A DNA stretch of 64,000 nt. Origin: CAG-791 sp963596015. Its GTDB lineage: Bacteria; Bacillota; Clostridia; Lachnospirales; Lachnospiraceae. Numbering within the stretch: the stretch's first letter is position 1; each line of letters begins with the position of its first letter. Shown here piece after piece: positions 44,906 to 53,544 of this stretch. The notes below the pieces were generated by a model. It saw nothing but the letters and a program-made list of their open reading frames with translations. It did no database searches and was not told the origin of the DNA. The stretch spans positions 31,689-95,688 of the forward strand of contig CAVBJS010000003.1 of NCBI GenBank assembly GCA_963596015.1, in the 5' to 3' direction. Both the position numbers and the translations under genes were made by a program.

Positions 44906-45627
44906 TTCTTCTCTTTCGCCTTTTCCAGCATCTCCAGGATCCAGCGTCTCTTCCATACGATCAGTCCGATCAGGCACAGCTGGAAGACAATCAGCGCCAC
45001 ACAGATACCGAACTCTCCCTGCAGCAGGTATCTTCCCACAATGCAGATGCACAGGATAGGCATCCAGCAGCCGATGGCCACGGCTCTGGCGAATTCCTTT
45101 CCAGTCACGGCGGATTTAGCCGCGATATACGGGATAATGCCGTTGGGAATACCGGGCATCAGGCAGGCCACGGCCACCACAAAGCCGGGATTGGCGGAAT
45201 TCATCAATTCCATCAGCTTCACCGTCACAGGGTTCATGGAATGGTTCTCCAGCTTGTGATTGCGCACCCGTCTGGCAAAGTAAAAGACGCCCACATTGGC
45301 CAACCAGTAGCCGAAAAAGCACATGATGAATCCCCTCCACCAACCATAGATGGCGCCGGCCGCGATCTGGATGGCCGCCCCGGGAATGATCACACTGACC
45401 ACCTGCAGGATCGCCAGCATAAAGGTGCAAAGCATTCCCTTCCAGTGTCCGGCCTGCTCCAAGTAGGCAGCGATCTCCTTCTGGTCTCCGTGCCGCAGCA
45501 GGGGCAGAAGCCCCGGCAGCATGGTACCGAAGGCATGCCAGACCAAAAGGATGGTCACAAGCCCTACGGCGATCTTTAAAAGTATTTTCCCTATTTTGTA
45601 TGCGACGCTGTTTTCTTTTATTCTCAT
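44884..45627 (-). CDS. TVP38/TMEM64-family membrane protein
   Basis: A 247-aa membrane protein with about six helices of the DedA/VTT (SNARE-associated) type. The family core is seen as VVSVIIPGAAIQIAAGAIYG near residues 77-96 and CLMPGIPNGIIPYIAA near 155-170. Such proteins are thought to move or scramble lipids; the exact role is unknown. The tail is strongly basic (KAKEKKRQRKAK) and built from a 25-bp repeat that continues past the stop. A leader repeat shared with murT lies 40 bp before the start. Confidence 0.88.
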   Translation of the reverse strand: MRIKENSVAYKIGKILLKIAVGLVTILLVWHAFGTMLPGLLPLLRHGDQKEIAAYLEQAGHWKGMLCTFMLAILQVVSVIIPGAAIQIAAGAIYGWWRGFIMCFFGYWLANVGVFYFARRVRNHKLENHSMNPVTVKLMELMNSANPGFVVAVACLMPGIPNGIIPYIAAKSAVTGKEFARAVAIGCWMPILCICIVGRYLLQGEFGICVALIVFQLCLIGLIVWKRRWILEMLEKAKEKKRQRKAK

Positions 45628-45666
45628 ACAGTAACCTATTAACCTAATCCTGCTCTTTTGTTCTGA

Positions 45667-45713
45667 ATCTGTTCAGCACCTGCCATATTTCAACGTGAAT
45701 CGACTGCTTGCAG
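45667..45713 (-). repeat. Leader repeat family 4, copy before TVP38 gene
   Basis: About 45 bp containing CTGTTCAGCACCTGCCATAT and ATTTCAACGTGAATCGACTG, nearly the same as 63686-63730 before murT and in the same orientation to the downstream gene. The rest of the 340-bp gap (45628-45967) holds a terminator and nothing else recognised. Confidence 0.7.
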
Positions 45714-45811
45714 CAACTTCTCGTTGATAGATAGCAGTAATTTCCCAGTATATATCCAAGTATGTCCGTCTTATGCTGTACAGCTATGCAAATGTTTTTT
45801 TAGTATATCAC

Positions 45812-45852
45812 AAAAAAGACTTATACAGAATTCCCAATTTTCTGCATAAGTC
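45812..45852 (-). terminator. Terminator of cytidylate-kinase-like gene
   Basis: GACTTATACAGAA pairs with TTCTGCATAAGTC; TTTTTTG follows on the minus strand. Confidence 0.75.
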
Positions 45853-45967
45853 CTAACTGCATATTATTCCCGACATTACCGCACCGATGCTAACCTTGCA
45901 ACGGAGTCGGACGAGCAGGCTGGTGCTTTGTTATCACCTCTATATCCGTCCTCGGTCTCATACTGCT

Positions 45968-46561
45968 TTACTCTCCGAATTGCTGCCGCACAATGGCTGC
46001 CAGGGCCTGGGCGGTGCCCTCTACCTCCATCCAGGCGCTGTTGATGATGATATGCTTGTGCTCCGGATCGGAAGGACTGAACTTGGCAAAATGCTTGTGG
46101 TAGGAAACTCTAGCCTTATCTACCTCGGCGATCATGCGCTTGGCCTCTGACTTATCCATGCCCAGGGTACCTACGCAGTTGGCCAGCCTGTCCGCATAGG
46201 GCGCATAGATGTAGACATGCATGGCGTTGGGCTCATCCGCCAGCACATAGTCGGAGCAACGGCCTACGATAATGCAGGATTCCTTGGCGGCCAGCTCGGA
46301 GATGATCCTGGACTGACACTCGAAAATGGCGCTCTGCTGCTCTGCCGACTCGGTGCCCAGAGGGAACATCATTTCAAAAAAGCTGGACTTTTTCTCTTCG
46401 CTCTTGCTGATGACGGAGACAGGCAGGTTCATTCTCTTTGCAGAAGCCTCCACAATATCCCTGTCATAGAAATTTACATCTAAAAGCTCGGAAAGTCTCT
46501 TGGCGATAGGACGTCCGAGACTGCCGAATTCTCTGGTGATCGTCACTACAAATTTTTTCAT
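45968..46561 (-). CDS. Cytidylate-kinase-like protein (copy 2)
   Basis: A 197-aa P-loop-type protein, paralogue of 20771-21388: ITREFGSLGRPIAKRLSELL at the N-terminus, then FYDRDIVEASAKRMNLP, CIIVGRCSDYVL and KRMIAEVDKARVSYHKHF. Its start (MKKFVVTITREFG) is clear and helps judge that of copy 1. It follows the ABC transporter genes on the same strand after about 110 bp. Nucleotide or metabolite kinase is the safest description. Confidence 0.85.
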   Translation of the reverse strand: MKKFVVTITREFGSLGRPIAKRLSELLDVNFYDRDIVEASAKRMNLPVSVISKSEEKKSSFFEMMFPLGTESAEQQSAIFECQSRIISELAAKESCIIVGRCSDYVLADEPNAMHVYIYAPYADRLANCVGTLGMDKSEAKRMIAEVDKARVSYHKHFAKFSPSDPEHKHIIINSAWMEVEGTAQALAAIVRQQFGE

Positions 46562-46669
46562 ATCAATATCCCTTCTGTTTACATGGAATCATCCCACGGC
46601 TTTTACAGGGTGAACTGTTGACAAAAAAAGCATTTCCGGACAGGGCCGTGAGTAGCTATGCTATCTATC

Positions 46670-47413
46670 TCAGGCTTCCAGGAAACGAGACAGGAACGCC
46701 TTGGTCCTCTCTTCCTTCGGATCATTGAAGATCTCCTTGGGATCCCCTTCCTCTACCACGTAGCCGTCTGCCATAAAGATGACCCGGTCTGCCACGTCTC
46801 TTGCGAAGGCCATCTCGTGGGTTACGATGATCATGGTCATACCATCATTGGCCAGATCCCGCATAACATTCAGGACCTCGCCCACCAGCTCCGGATCCAG
46901 GGCGGAGGTAGGCTCATCGAAAAGCAGTGCCTTGGGTTCCATAGCCAGGGCTCTGGCGATAGCCACACGCTGCTGCTGTCCGCCGGAGAGCATGTCCGGT
47001 CTTGCCTTGGCCTTGCTGGAGAGGCCTACTTTTTTCAGCAGCTCCATAGCCTTCTCTTCCGCATCCTTCTTATTCATATGCTTGGTCAGCACCGGTGCCA
47101 GGGTCACATTATCCAGCACGTTCTTTAAGGGAAAGAGGTTGAATCGCTGGAACACCATGCCCACTTCCTCCCGGAAGGTACGGATGTCCGCATCCGCCTC
47201 GCACAGGTTCTTTCCTTTATAGATCACCTCGCCGGAGGTAGGGGTCTCCAGCTGGTTGATACAGCGAAGGAAGGTACTCTTGCCAGAACCGGAAGGGCCG
47301 ATAATGCAGACCACCTCTCCCTCTTTTATCTTTACGTTAATATCTTTTAAAACAGCAAGATCTTCAAAGGATTTCACCAAATGATTGATCTCTAAAAAAG
47401 CCTGTTCACTCAT
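46670..47413 (-). CDS. Amino-acid ABC transporter ATP-binding protein
   Basis: A 247-aa GlnQ/HisP-type ATPase powering polar amino-acid uptake. Walker A IGPSGSGKSTFL, Q-loop region VFQRFNLFPL, signature LSGGQQQRVAIARALA and Walker B ALLFDEPTSALDPE are all intact. ATG 47413 follows AAAGGA. The frame extends upstream to 47491, but those codons come from the leader hairpin element and are not part of the protein. Third gene of the binding protein-permease-ATPase operon. Confidence 0.95.
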   Translation of the reverse strand: MSEQAFLEINHLVKSFEDLAVLKDINVKIKEGEVVCIIGPSGSGKSTFLRCINQLETPTSGEVIYKGKNLCEADADIRTFREEVGMVFQRFNLFPLKNVLDNVTLAPVLTKHMNKKDAEEKAMELLKKVGLSSKAKARPDMLSGGQQQRVAIARALAMEPKALLFDEPTSALDPELVGEVLNVMRDLANDGMTMIIVTHEMAFARDVADRVIFMADGYVVEEGDPKEIFNDPKEERTKAFLSRFLEA

Positions 47414-47426
47414 AAGCATCCTTTCC

Positions 47427-47490
47427 GTGCCGCAGCTTTGTGCGGCACCACGTGGAAAATTTCGCCGGAGCGAATTCTCCGATGTGATCA
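47427..47490 (-). repeat. Double-hairpin leader element, copy between permease and ATPase genes
   Basis: Minus-strand hairpins GGAGAATTCGC/GCGAAATTTTCC and GTGCCGCA/TGCGGCAC, ending 14 bp before ATG 47413. It is wholly intercistronic. Confidence 0.85.
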
Positions 47491-47498
47491 TGCGACTT

Positions 47499-48164
47499 CT
47501 ATTTCTTGATCTTGTTTTCCACCAGTCTCTGCAGGATCATCAGGATGGACAGCAAAACCAGATAAAATACGGCGCAGGCGGTATATGCCGGCAGGGTATT
47601 GTAGGTTCTGGCCACATAGTTCTGGGTCTGTCTGGTAATGTCATTGACGGAGATCATGGAAAGAAGTGCCGTATCCTTGACGGAAATGATGAACTGATTG
47701 AAAAGTCCCGGCAGGATGGAGCGAAAAGCGGGGGGAATGACCAGGTGCCAGAGGATCTGTCCTTTGGTAAGACCCAGGGCGCAGCCTGCTTCCTTTTGTC
47801 CGATCTCCACGCTTTCCAGGGCGCCCTTTACCAGGGTGGAAATAAATGCGCCGGAGTTTAGGGTTATAACAATGGTACCTGCCACCACACTGTCAATGGT
47901 GAAGCGGTTTCCTGTGATCAGGGTCACCAGGGCGGGCACTGCAAAGTATACATACAGAGCCTGTACCACCAGAGGTGTTCCGCGGATGATCCAGATATAA
48001 ACACCGGCGATGGTCTTGGCCACCTTGCTCTGGCTCTGCAGCGCATAACCTGTTAAGGCACCCAGGACAAAACCAAGAAGAATACCGATGACGGCGATCC
48101 TCATAGTTACTCCCAGACCTCTTAACAACATTGGTAATATAGCCGATAGGAATTCTATACTCAT
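47499..48164 (-). CDS. Amino-acid ABC transporter permease
   Basis: A 221-aa His/Glu/Gln-type permease with five helices. The EAA loop that docks on the ATPase reads QKEAGCALGLTKGQILWHLV then IPPAFRSILPG. YIWIIRGTPLVVQALYVYF is the usual N-terminal signature. ATG 48164 follows AGAGG. It lies between the binding-protein and ATPase genes, separated from each by hairpins that may tune their ratio. Confidence 0.95.
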   Translation of the reverse strand: MSIEFLSAILPMLLRGLGVTMRIAVIGILLGFVLGALTGYALQSQSKVAKTIAGVYIWIIRGTPLVVQALYVYFAVPALVTLITGNRFTIDSVVAGTIVITLNSGAFISTLVKGALESVEIGQKEAGCALGLTKGQILWHLVIPPAFRSILPGLFNQFIISVKDTALLSMISVNDITRQTQNYVARTYNTLPAYTACAVFYLVLLSILMILQRLVENKIKK

Positions 48165-48203
48165 AAACAACCTCTCTGTGCCGCTGTCTGCAGCCTAGTT
48201 GTT

Positions 48204-48238
48204 ATCAGCAGGAACTGTCATGGACAATCCCTGCTGAT
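48204..48238 (-). other. Intercistronic hairpin between binding protein and permease genes
   Basis: ATCAGCAGG/CCTGCTGAT stem with no T run on the minus strand, so not a simple terminator. Such hairpins often protect the upstream binding-protein mRNA, giving more of it than of the permease. Confidence 0.5.
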
Positions 48239-48295
48239 CTTTACTTCTTATGCCTCTGTACCCCGGCTTTTAGGCCGCAGCACAGTCTTTTTTAC

Positions 48296-49237
48296 TTATT
48301 CACACCACTTTGCGCTGAGCTCAGCCATGGTGCCGTTCTCGGTGAGGTAATCGATGGCTGCATTGAAATCGTCGATGATCTCCGGATACTCTTCACAGAT
48401 CGCGAAGGAGAATGCAATGGCATAGGGTGCCTGGCCGGTATAGAACTCATCGCCTACCATCTTCAAGTTGATCTCACCGGTGCTGATGGAGTAAGCGGTA
48501 CCGGGTACATCATAGATGGTTGCATCTGCCTGGCCATCTTCTACTGCCTTGTAAGCCAGTGCCTGGGAATCATAAACCTGCAGGCAGGACTCCGGGAAAG
48601 CACCTTCGCCGGTAGCATATTCATAAGCAAGGGTACCGGACTGTACTGCTACGGTGTAATCACCGGTCTTTAAGTCATCTACGCTGGTAATGGTGTCGTT
48701 GTCGGGCGCTACGATCACCTTAAGGCCTGCATCGAAGTAGGTCTCGGAGAAGTTCATGCTCTTCTTTCTCTCATCGGTTGCACACAGGGCAGCGGCGCCT
48801 ACATCGATCTGACCCTGGCTAAGGGAAGTTCCCAGAGGGCTGTAATCCATATCCTGGAAAGTACCGCCGTCTACTTCAAATCCCAAAACTTCCTGCAGTG
48901 CATTCAGCAGATCCACGTCATAGCCCTGCAGGGTGGTGCCGTCCTCTGCGAAGAAAGAGAAAGGACCATAGGTGCCGGTGGTGCCGATCTTCAAGGTCAC
49001 ACCCTTTAATGCATCCTGGCAGGCAGGTGCCTCGGCGCTGGACTCCTCGGAGGTTGCCTCATCGGCCGCTTCTTCTGTGGTCTCTTCTGCAGCGGCCTCG
49101 CTGGTCTCCTCGGTGCTGCTCTCAGAAGCATCCGCAGAAGAAGCTTCTGTAGCGGAAGAGCTGCTGCTTCCACAGCCTGCCAGCAGGCTCATGGCAAGAA
49201 CACCGGTCAGCACAGTTGCGATCATTCTTTTTTTCAT
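48296..49237 (-). CDS. Amino-acid ABC transporter substrate-binding lipoprotein
   Basis: A 313-aa exported lipoprotein: signal peptide with lipobox LLAGC (Cys22), a 45-residue Ser/Glu/Ala-rich linker, then an SBP_bac_3 domain (LKIGTTGTYGPFSFFAEDGT, later GQIDVGAAALCATDERKKS). The ligand is a polar amino acid or a relative, not determinable. It is the first gene of the transporter operon; a good ribosome-binding site (GGAGG) precedes ATG 49237. Confidence 0.93.
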   Translation of the reverse strand: MKKRMIATVLTGVLAMSLLAGCGSSSSSATEASSADASESSTEETSEAAAEETTEEAADEATSEESSAEAPACQDALKGVTLKIGTTGTYGPFSFFAEDGTTLQGYDVDLLNALQEVLGFEVDGGTFQDMDYSPLGTSLSQGQIDVGAAALCATDERKKSMNFSETYFDAGLKVIVAPDNDTITSVDDLKTGDYTVAVQSGTLAYEYATGEGAFPESCLQVYDSQALAYKAVEDGQADATIYDVPGTAYSISTGEINLKMVGDEFYTGQAPYAIAFSFAICEEYPEIIDDFNAAIDYLTENGTMAELSAKWCE

Positions 49238-49343
49238 AATGTTTCCTCCTTCTCGTTTGCGAAAGAAATGCCATCAGATGCCTCCGGGCATTCCTCCCAA
49301 CTTGTGTTACTCCTCTTTTAAAACGCTTTATTTGATATATAAA

Positions 49344-49390
49344 ATAAAAAGGACAGACCGGATGCTTTTTATTGACATCCTTGTCTGTCC
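49344..49390 (-). terminator. Terminator of the DMT exporter gene
   Basis: GGACAGAC/GTCTGTCC outer stem with GGATG/CATCC inside, T-rich run on the minus strand. It ends the proline reductase operon if the exporter belongs to it. Confidence 0.8.
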
Positions 49391-49502
49391 TGCGTTTTAC
49401 GCTGTTTTTTTGTTAACGTTATCACCCTCTTCGGAGCGTTTGCGTTATCTTGTTTTTGTTTTTCCCATTATCTTCTTTTATTTTCCATCTGTAAACCTTT
49501 AT

Positions 49503-50414
49503 TTACTCATTGTTGCCATGCAAAAATATCATGGCAAGTGCTCCCAGCACAATGATCAGTCCTGCCAGATTTCCCAATGTCATACTTTCGTGGTACAGGA
49601 TCACACCCAGCAGGGTAGCGGTCACCGGTTCTATGGAAGCAAGGATGGAGGCGATGCCATTCTCCACATAGGTCAGACCGATGGTATAGGTGATGTATGG
49701 GATCACTGTGGCCAAAAGTCCGAATAAAATGCAGAAAAAGAAATTTCCCGGGCTGCTTACCAGCAATTTTCCCACCGGTCGGATATCCGTAAAGAACAGA
49801 CAGCCCACAAATGCGATGGCGAAAGTATAAAAGGTGATGGTGAATGGATGGTAGCCCTTCTGCATGGCAAATCGGCTGAAAATGGAATACAATGCGTAGC
49901 CGATGCCGGCCCCTAAGCCGTACAGCAGTCCCGATAAGGTAATGCTCTCCGGCGAGATGCCGATGGACAGTCCGCCGGCGCCTATGCTCAGAAGCCCGGT
50001 CACCAATGCGCAGCCTACCACCGTCATTACCAGTGCGCAGATCTTTCTGACGGTGACCTTTTCCTTAAAAAACAGGAAGGATAAGACCATCACAAAGGCC
50101 GGCGCCGTATACAGCAGCACCGAAGCTACCGACATGGTGGTCAACGTCACCGCCTTAAAATAGCAAAAGTTAAAAAACAGGATACTGCAAAGGCCGGTGC
50201 CTAAGAAACACCACAGATCCTTCCAGCGGATCTTTAACAGCTTCCTGTCGTAGACCAGCAAAAAGCCAAACATTCCCACGGCTGCTGCCAAAGCCCGCAG
50301 GGCCACGATCTGCATGGAAGATATCCCCAGTACATTCAGTCTTCTGACAAAGAGACCGATGCAGCCCCAGAGAATTCCCGCCAGCAGGATATAGGGCACG
50401 GCTAATTTTTTCAT
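49503..50414 (-). CDS. EamA/DMT-family transporter
   Basis: A 303-aa protein with ten predicted helices in two EamA repeats (AGILWGCIGLFVRRLN at the start; GIGYALYSIFSRFAMQKGY in the second half; closing SIEPVTATLLGVILYHE). Members usually export amino acids or other metabolites. ATG 50414 has GAGG nine bases upstream; ATG 50420 is too close to it. It is 104 bp after the racemase-TetR gene on the same strand with no terminator seen, so may belong to the proline reductase operon, perhaps exporting 5-aminovalerate; that is speculation. Confidence 0.85.
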   Translation of the reverse strand: MKKLAVPYILLAGILWGCIGLFVRRLNVLGISSMQIVALRALAAAVGMFGFLLVYDRKLLKIRWKDLWCFLGTGLCSILFFNFCYFKAVTLTTMSVASVLLYTAPAFVMVLSFLFFKEKVTVRKICALVMTVVGCALVTGLLSIGAGGLSIGISPESITLSGLLYGLGAGIGYALYSIFSRFAMQKGYHPFTITFYTFAIAFVGCLFFTDIRPVGKLLVSSPGNFFFCILFGLLATVIPYITYTIGLTYVENGIASILASIEPVTATLLGVILYHESMTLGNLAGLIIVLGALAMIFLHGNNE

Positions 50415-50518
50415 AGGCATTTTCCTCTTTTCCGATGATGTCTGCAGCTGTTGGGTTTCCATGGTTGCTGCGTTTCCACAGCTGCCGGACTTGACGAATC
50501 CTGAACTGCAAAAGATCA

Positions 50519-52117
50519 TCAGCAGCAGATCGCCTTCAGGTAAGAGGTCAGCAGCTTCGTGCCCTTCTGTGCCAAACTCTCCTTGCCCTCCTTGACACAC
50601 CAGTCGTAGATCAGGCCACGCTCCAGAGATGCATAGGTCTCAAAGATCTCCTTTGCAGATTCCTCACGACTGAATTCGCCGGCCTTCTGGCCTTCCTCTA
50701 TGATCCGGGGGATCAGGGTATAGTAGAAACGCTTTTCATTTAACAGATCCTGCCGCTCTCCCGGCATGCTCACATAGATGTGGCTCACCAGGTTAAAGGG
50801 CACATGCTCTTCGATCAGGGTAAAAAGCTCCCGGTTTAAGAACACCAGCTTATCGTAGTTGGACAGCTTAGGATCCATGGTGGTCATCAGCTGGGCGTAC
50901 TTGGTATCAAACAGATCCCCCAGGGTATGTTCCAGATCCTCTTTCCTGGAAAAATACTTGTAAAATTCTTCTTCCTTCACACCGGCTCTGGCTGCAATAT
51001 CCGCCACCTGGGTGTCGGCATAACCTTTTTCCTCAAACAGATCCCAGGCTGCCTGCACCAGCATCTCCCGGACATTCTGCTGCTCGCTGCTCTGTCTCCC
51101 CAAAAGGAAGCCGTAGCAAAGCGGGTCTGTCTCGTCCAGGATCCACTCATTCAGGCCGGTGATCCAGGCACTGCCGGTGATCTGGGGAATGATACCGATG
51201 CCGCCGGCGATCTCCACCTCCTGCATGGCCATGCCCCGGAACAGGGAACCGGTAATGCTCTCATAGACAAACTCTTCCTGCAATCCGATCTCCCCCTTGG
51301 CATAGAGGGTGGCCAGCTTGGCACTGGTGCCGGTGCCGCAGGGGGAACGGTCTGCCTGGGCGTCACCAAAGATGACGCAGTTTTTCATATTGGCCTTAGG
51401 ATTATCGGTATGGGAGTAAAACTCCACCAGATCCACGGTGGTAATATCCAGATAGGGATGCTTGATCTCCACGGTCCGGTTGATCTCCTCCCGGATCTTC
51501 ATTCCCAGGGCTGTGATCTCCTCGATATTTTCGATCTCCAGCGGCAGACCGATCTTTTCCGCATCTACCAGGGCAAAGAAGGAACCGCCGAAGGAAATGT
51601 CATAGTGGATGGTTCCCTTTCCGGGGATTTCCAACTGCAGATCTCTTTTATATAGGAAAGCCGGCACATTCAGGATACTGACCTCCACGGCCTTCCCGTC
51701 CACCACATGTACCTTGGTGCGAATCAGACCGCTGGGGGCGTCCAGCACCACCTCGGTATAGGGCTCCGTCACCGGCACCATGCCGGTCTCCACCAGCATA
51801 GAGGCCGTGCCGATACTGCCGTGACCGCACATGTTCAGGTAACTGCCGGAGTCCATGAAGATGACGCCGTAATCCGCCTCCTGATGCACTGGCTCCGTCA
51901 GCAGGGCGCCGAACATATCCCGGTGTCCCCGAGGCTCTAACATCAAGGCCGTCCGCAGGAAGTCATAGTGTTCTATGAGATAGTTCTTTTTGTCCATCAT
52001 GGTCTTGCCGGGCAGCTTTGGAAAGCCGTCCCAGATGATCCTGGTGGCCTCTCCCTCCGTATGGGAATCTATGGTTTTTAATCTGTAAGCATAGTTTTTG
52101 ATCTGCGGCATTCCCAT
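50519..52117 (-). CDS. Proline racemase fused to a TetR-type regulator domain
   Basis: A continuous 532-aa protein in two parts. Residues 1 to about 340 are a full-length proline racemase with both catalytic cysteines (Cys97 in MCGHGSIG, Cys260 in RSPCGTGTSAK), converting L- to D-proline for the reductase. Residues about 345-532 are a complete TetR-family protein: helix-turn-helix from residue 347 (VREMLVQAAWDLFEEKGYAD, then AARAGVKEEEFYKYFSRKED) and a helical ligand domain. The usual PrdF is about 335 aa and has no such tail. AGAGG precedes ATG 52117. Last core gene of the prd operon. It could sense proline status and control the operon. Confidence 0.92.
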   Translation of the reverse strand: MGMPQIKNYAYRLKTIDSHTEGEATRIIWDGFPKLPGKTMMDKKNYLIEHYDFLRTALMLEPRGHRDMFGALLTEPVHQEADYGVIFMDSGSYLNMCGHGSIGTASMLVETGMVPVTEPYTEVVLDAPSGLIRTKVHVVDGKAVEVSILNVPAFLYKRDLQLEIPGKGTIHYDISFGGSFFALVDAEKIGLPLEIENIEEITALGMKIREEINRTVEIKHPYLDITTVDLVEFYSHTDNPKANMKNCVIFGDAQADRSPCGTGTSAKLATLYAKGEIGLQEEFVYESITGSLFRGMAMQEVEIAGGIGIIPQITGSAWITGLNEWILDETDPLCYGFLLGRQSSEQQNVREMLVQAAWDLFEEKGYADTQVADIAARAGVKEEEFYKYFSRKEDLEHTLGDLFDTKYAQLMTTMDPKLSNYDKLVFLNRELFTLIEEHVPFNLVSHIYVSMPGERQDLLNEKRFYYTLIPRIIEEGQKAGEFSREESAKEIFETYASLERGLIYDWCVKEGKESLAQKGTKLLTSYLKAICC

Positions 52118-52141
52118 GATGTGTTACCTCTGCGTTTTATT

Positions 52142-52867
52142 TTATACATTATGACGATATTCGTAAGGAAGCACCTTCATCTGGTTGTAGCTGGGGCAGT
52201 CCCTTACCCATTCCAGAGACTCCTTGATGATGGCGGTCTGCATAGGGATGTTGTTGGGCTCGCCGGCGTTGGAACCGATCGGCACGTGGGGTGCGGTGAT
52301 CCGGGGTGCGCCCTGCTGTCTTGCGATAGGCGGCAGTGCTGCGATGACTACGCAGCTCATGCCGGCTGCCTCACAGCATCTGGTAACGATGGTAGCAGAT
52401 CTGTGGCAGGTACCGCAGCCGCCGGTGCAAAGGACGATATCCACGCCCTGCTCCTTTAATTTTCTTGCGATCTCCGGGCCGGTCTCATTCTTGAACTTCT
52501 CTACGTTGCCGCCGCCACCCATGAAGGTATAGGTCTCCTGGGACAGGGAGCCGATGAAGCCCTCTGCCACCAGCTCGTGGAGTCTGTCGATAGGGAACAT
52601 GGCGTTGACATCCTTATTGATATCCGAGTTATCGAAACCGCCGTGGGTGACCATCAGCTCGGAAGAAGGGGTATCGAATTCAATGGTGCGATAAGAGAAA
52701 TCGCCGGAGGTATTGAAAGGTGTCTGGCTCTTTTTATGGATACCGCCTGCGGTGATAAAGGCCACCTTACACTCGCTCAGGGGCTTCTTTAATTCTGTAA
52801 AAACGGGGGCCGGTGTTACCGGTACAAATATTTCGGACTGCATTCCTTCTACTGTGGTCAAGCTCAT
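52142..52867 (-). CDS. prdB: D-proline reductase subunit PrdB, cysteine variant
   Basis: A 241-aa subunit that with PrdA reductively opens D-proline to 5-aminovalerate. It matches PrdB along its length (GGFDNSDINKDVNAMFPIDR; FMGGGGNVEKF; ALPPIARQQGAPR). At the active site TGGCGTCHRSA, residue 151 is Cys encoded by TGC (52417-52415) where the characterised clostridial PrdB proteins have selenocysteine (UGA). Activity may thus be lower but independent of selenium. AGGAGGT precedes ATG 52867, itself preceded by a leader hairpin element. Confidence 0.9.
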   Translation of the reverse strand: MSLTTVEGMQSEIFVPVTPAPVFTELKKPLSECKVAFITAGGIHKKSQTPFNTSGDFSYRTIEFDTPSSELMVTHGGFDNSDINKDVNAMFPIDRLHELVAEGFIGSLSQETYTFMGGGGNVEKFKNETGPEIARKLKEQGVDIVLCTGGCGTCHRSATIVTRCCEAAGMSCVVIAALPPIARQQGAPRITAPHVPIGSNAGEPNNIPMQTAIIKESLEWVRDCPSYNQMKVLPYEYRHNV

Positions 52868-52881
52868 AATTTACCTCCTTA

Positions 52882-52944
52882 TACCGCAGCTTGTCTGCGG
52901 TGTCGTGAGGAGAATTCCGCGAAGACGGATTCTCCGATACGATA
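52882..52944 (-). repeat. Double-hairpin leader element, copy before prdB
   Basis: Minus-strand hairpins GGAGAATCCGTC/GCGGAATTCTCC and ACCGCAGAC/GCTGCGGT between the CBO2463-like gene and prdB. Confidence 0.82.
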
Positions 52945-52991
52945 TGTACGGATGACATTTATGCATGGATGACATTTAAGGCATCCATGCA

Positions 52992-53027
52992 GTTTGAAAG
53001 TAATGCTGCCCGGCATTTCTTTCAAAC
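52992..53027. other. Hairpin after the CBO2463-like gene
   Basis: GTTTGAAAG-T-AATGC pairs with GCATT-T-CTTTCAAAC. The same stem, perfect, is at 57124-57159 and a degraded form at 49262-49297. T run only on the plus strand. Possibly an mRNA 3' stabiliser or regulatory hairpin within the operon. Confidence 0.55.
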
Positions 53028-53041
53028 TTTTTCGCCATACT

Positions 53042-53491
53042 TTATATACTTTCCGCCGGTATTTCCTTTTTCCCCACAATATGCATGGGGCTGAAATAGA
53101 ATTCCACATTCTGTCCCTCTGCCAGAGGCAGGTCGGTAAAAGCCCATCTTCTGGGCACGGCTACCGTCCCCAGATCTTCCATCATGCGCACCTTGATGGC
53201 GGTGTCATTGACTTCTATGATGGTGCCGCCGATCAGGCAGGGAGCAAATTCCTTGTCCTTTTTGATAGGCGCACAGTCATAGTCGTAAGGATTTTCATTA
53301 ATCTGGATGTAGCTGAAGTAAAAGCTCATGTCGTGGCCGATCTCCGGCTCCGCATCCTTCTCCAGGATGTACTCTCTGGGCACCTCGATGACACCCAGCC
53401 TTCCGTGGAGGTGCACCTTGACGATGTTTTCCTTTACTTCCTTTACCAGGCCACCCATCAGGATGGGGTTAATGGTGTAATCTAATTTCAT
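53042..53491 (-). CDS. Proline-reductase-associated protein with duplicated domain (CBO2463/CBO2479-like)
   Basis: A 149-aa soluble protein made of two similar halves: GGLVKEVKENIVKVHLHGRL...VPREYIL...SFYFSYIQI and GGTIIEVNDTAIKVRMMEDL...VPRRWAF...EFYFSPMHI. Each looks like a small beta-barrel. I recall a family of this kind in proline reductase clusters of Clostridium, but cannot verify its name or role. It sits between prdA and prdB, suggesting assembly or maturation of the reductase. Confidence 0.7.
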   Translation of the reverse strand: MKLDYTINPILMGGLVKEVKENIVKVHLHGRLGVIEVPREYILEKDAEPEIGHDMSFYFSYIQINENPYDYDCAPIKKDKEFAPCLIGGTIIEVNDTAIKVRMMEDLGTVAVPRRWAFTDLPLAEGQNVEFYFSPMHIVGKKEIPAESI

Positions 53492-53544
53492 ATGGACTCC
53501 TTAAAGCCGGCTTACGTCTGTAACTTACAGTGCAGCTCTTTCCA

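Noticed and set aside
47414..47491. N-terminal extension of the ABC ATPase beginning MITSENS
   Set aside because: The codons are the leader hairpin element read through; the ribosome-binding site and family alignment place the start at 47413. The same applies at 32185-32262 and 57185-57265.
52415..52417. Selenocysteine insertion in PrdB
   Set aside because: The codon is TGC, not TGA, and the frame is open without recoding.
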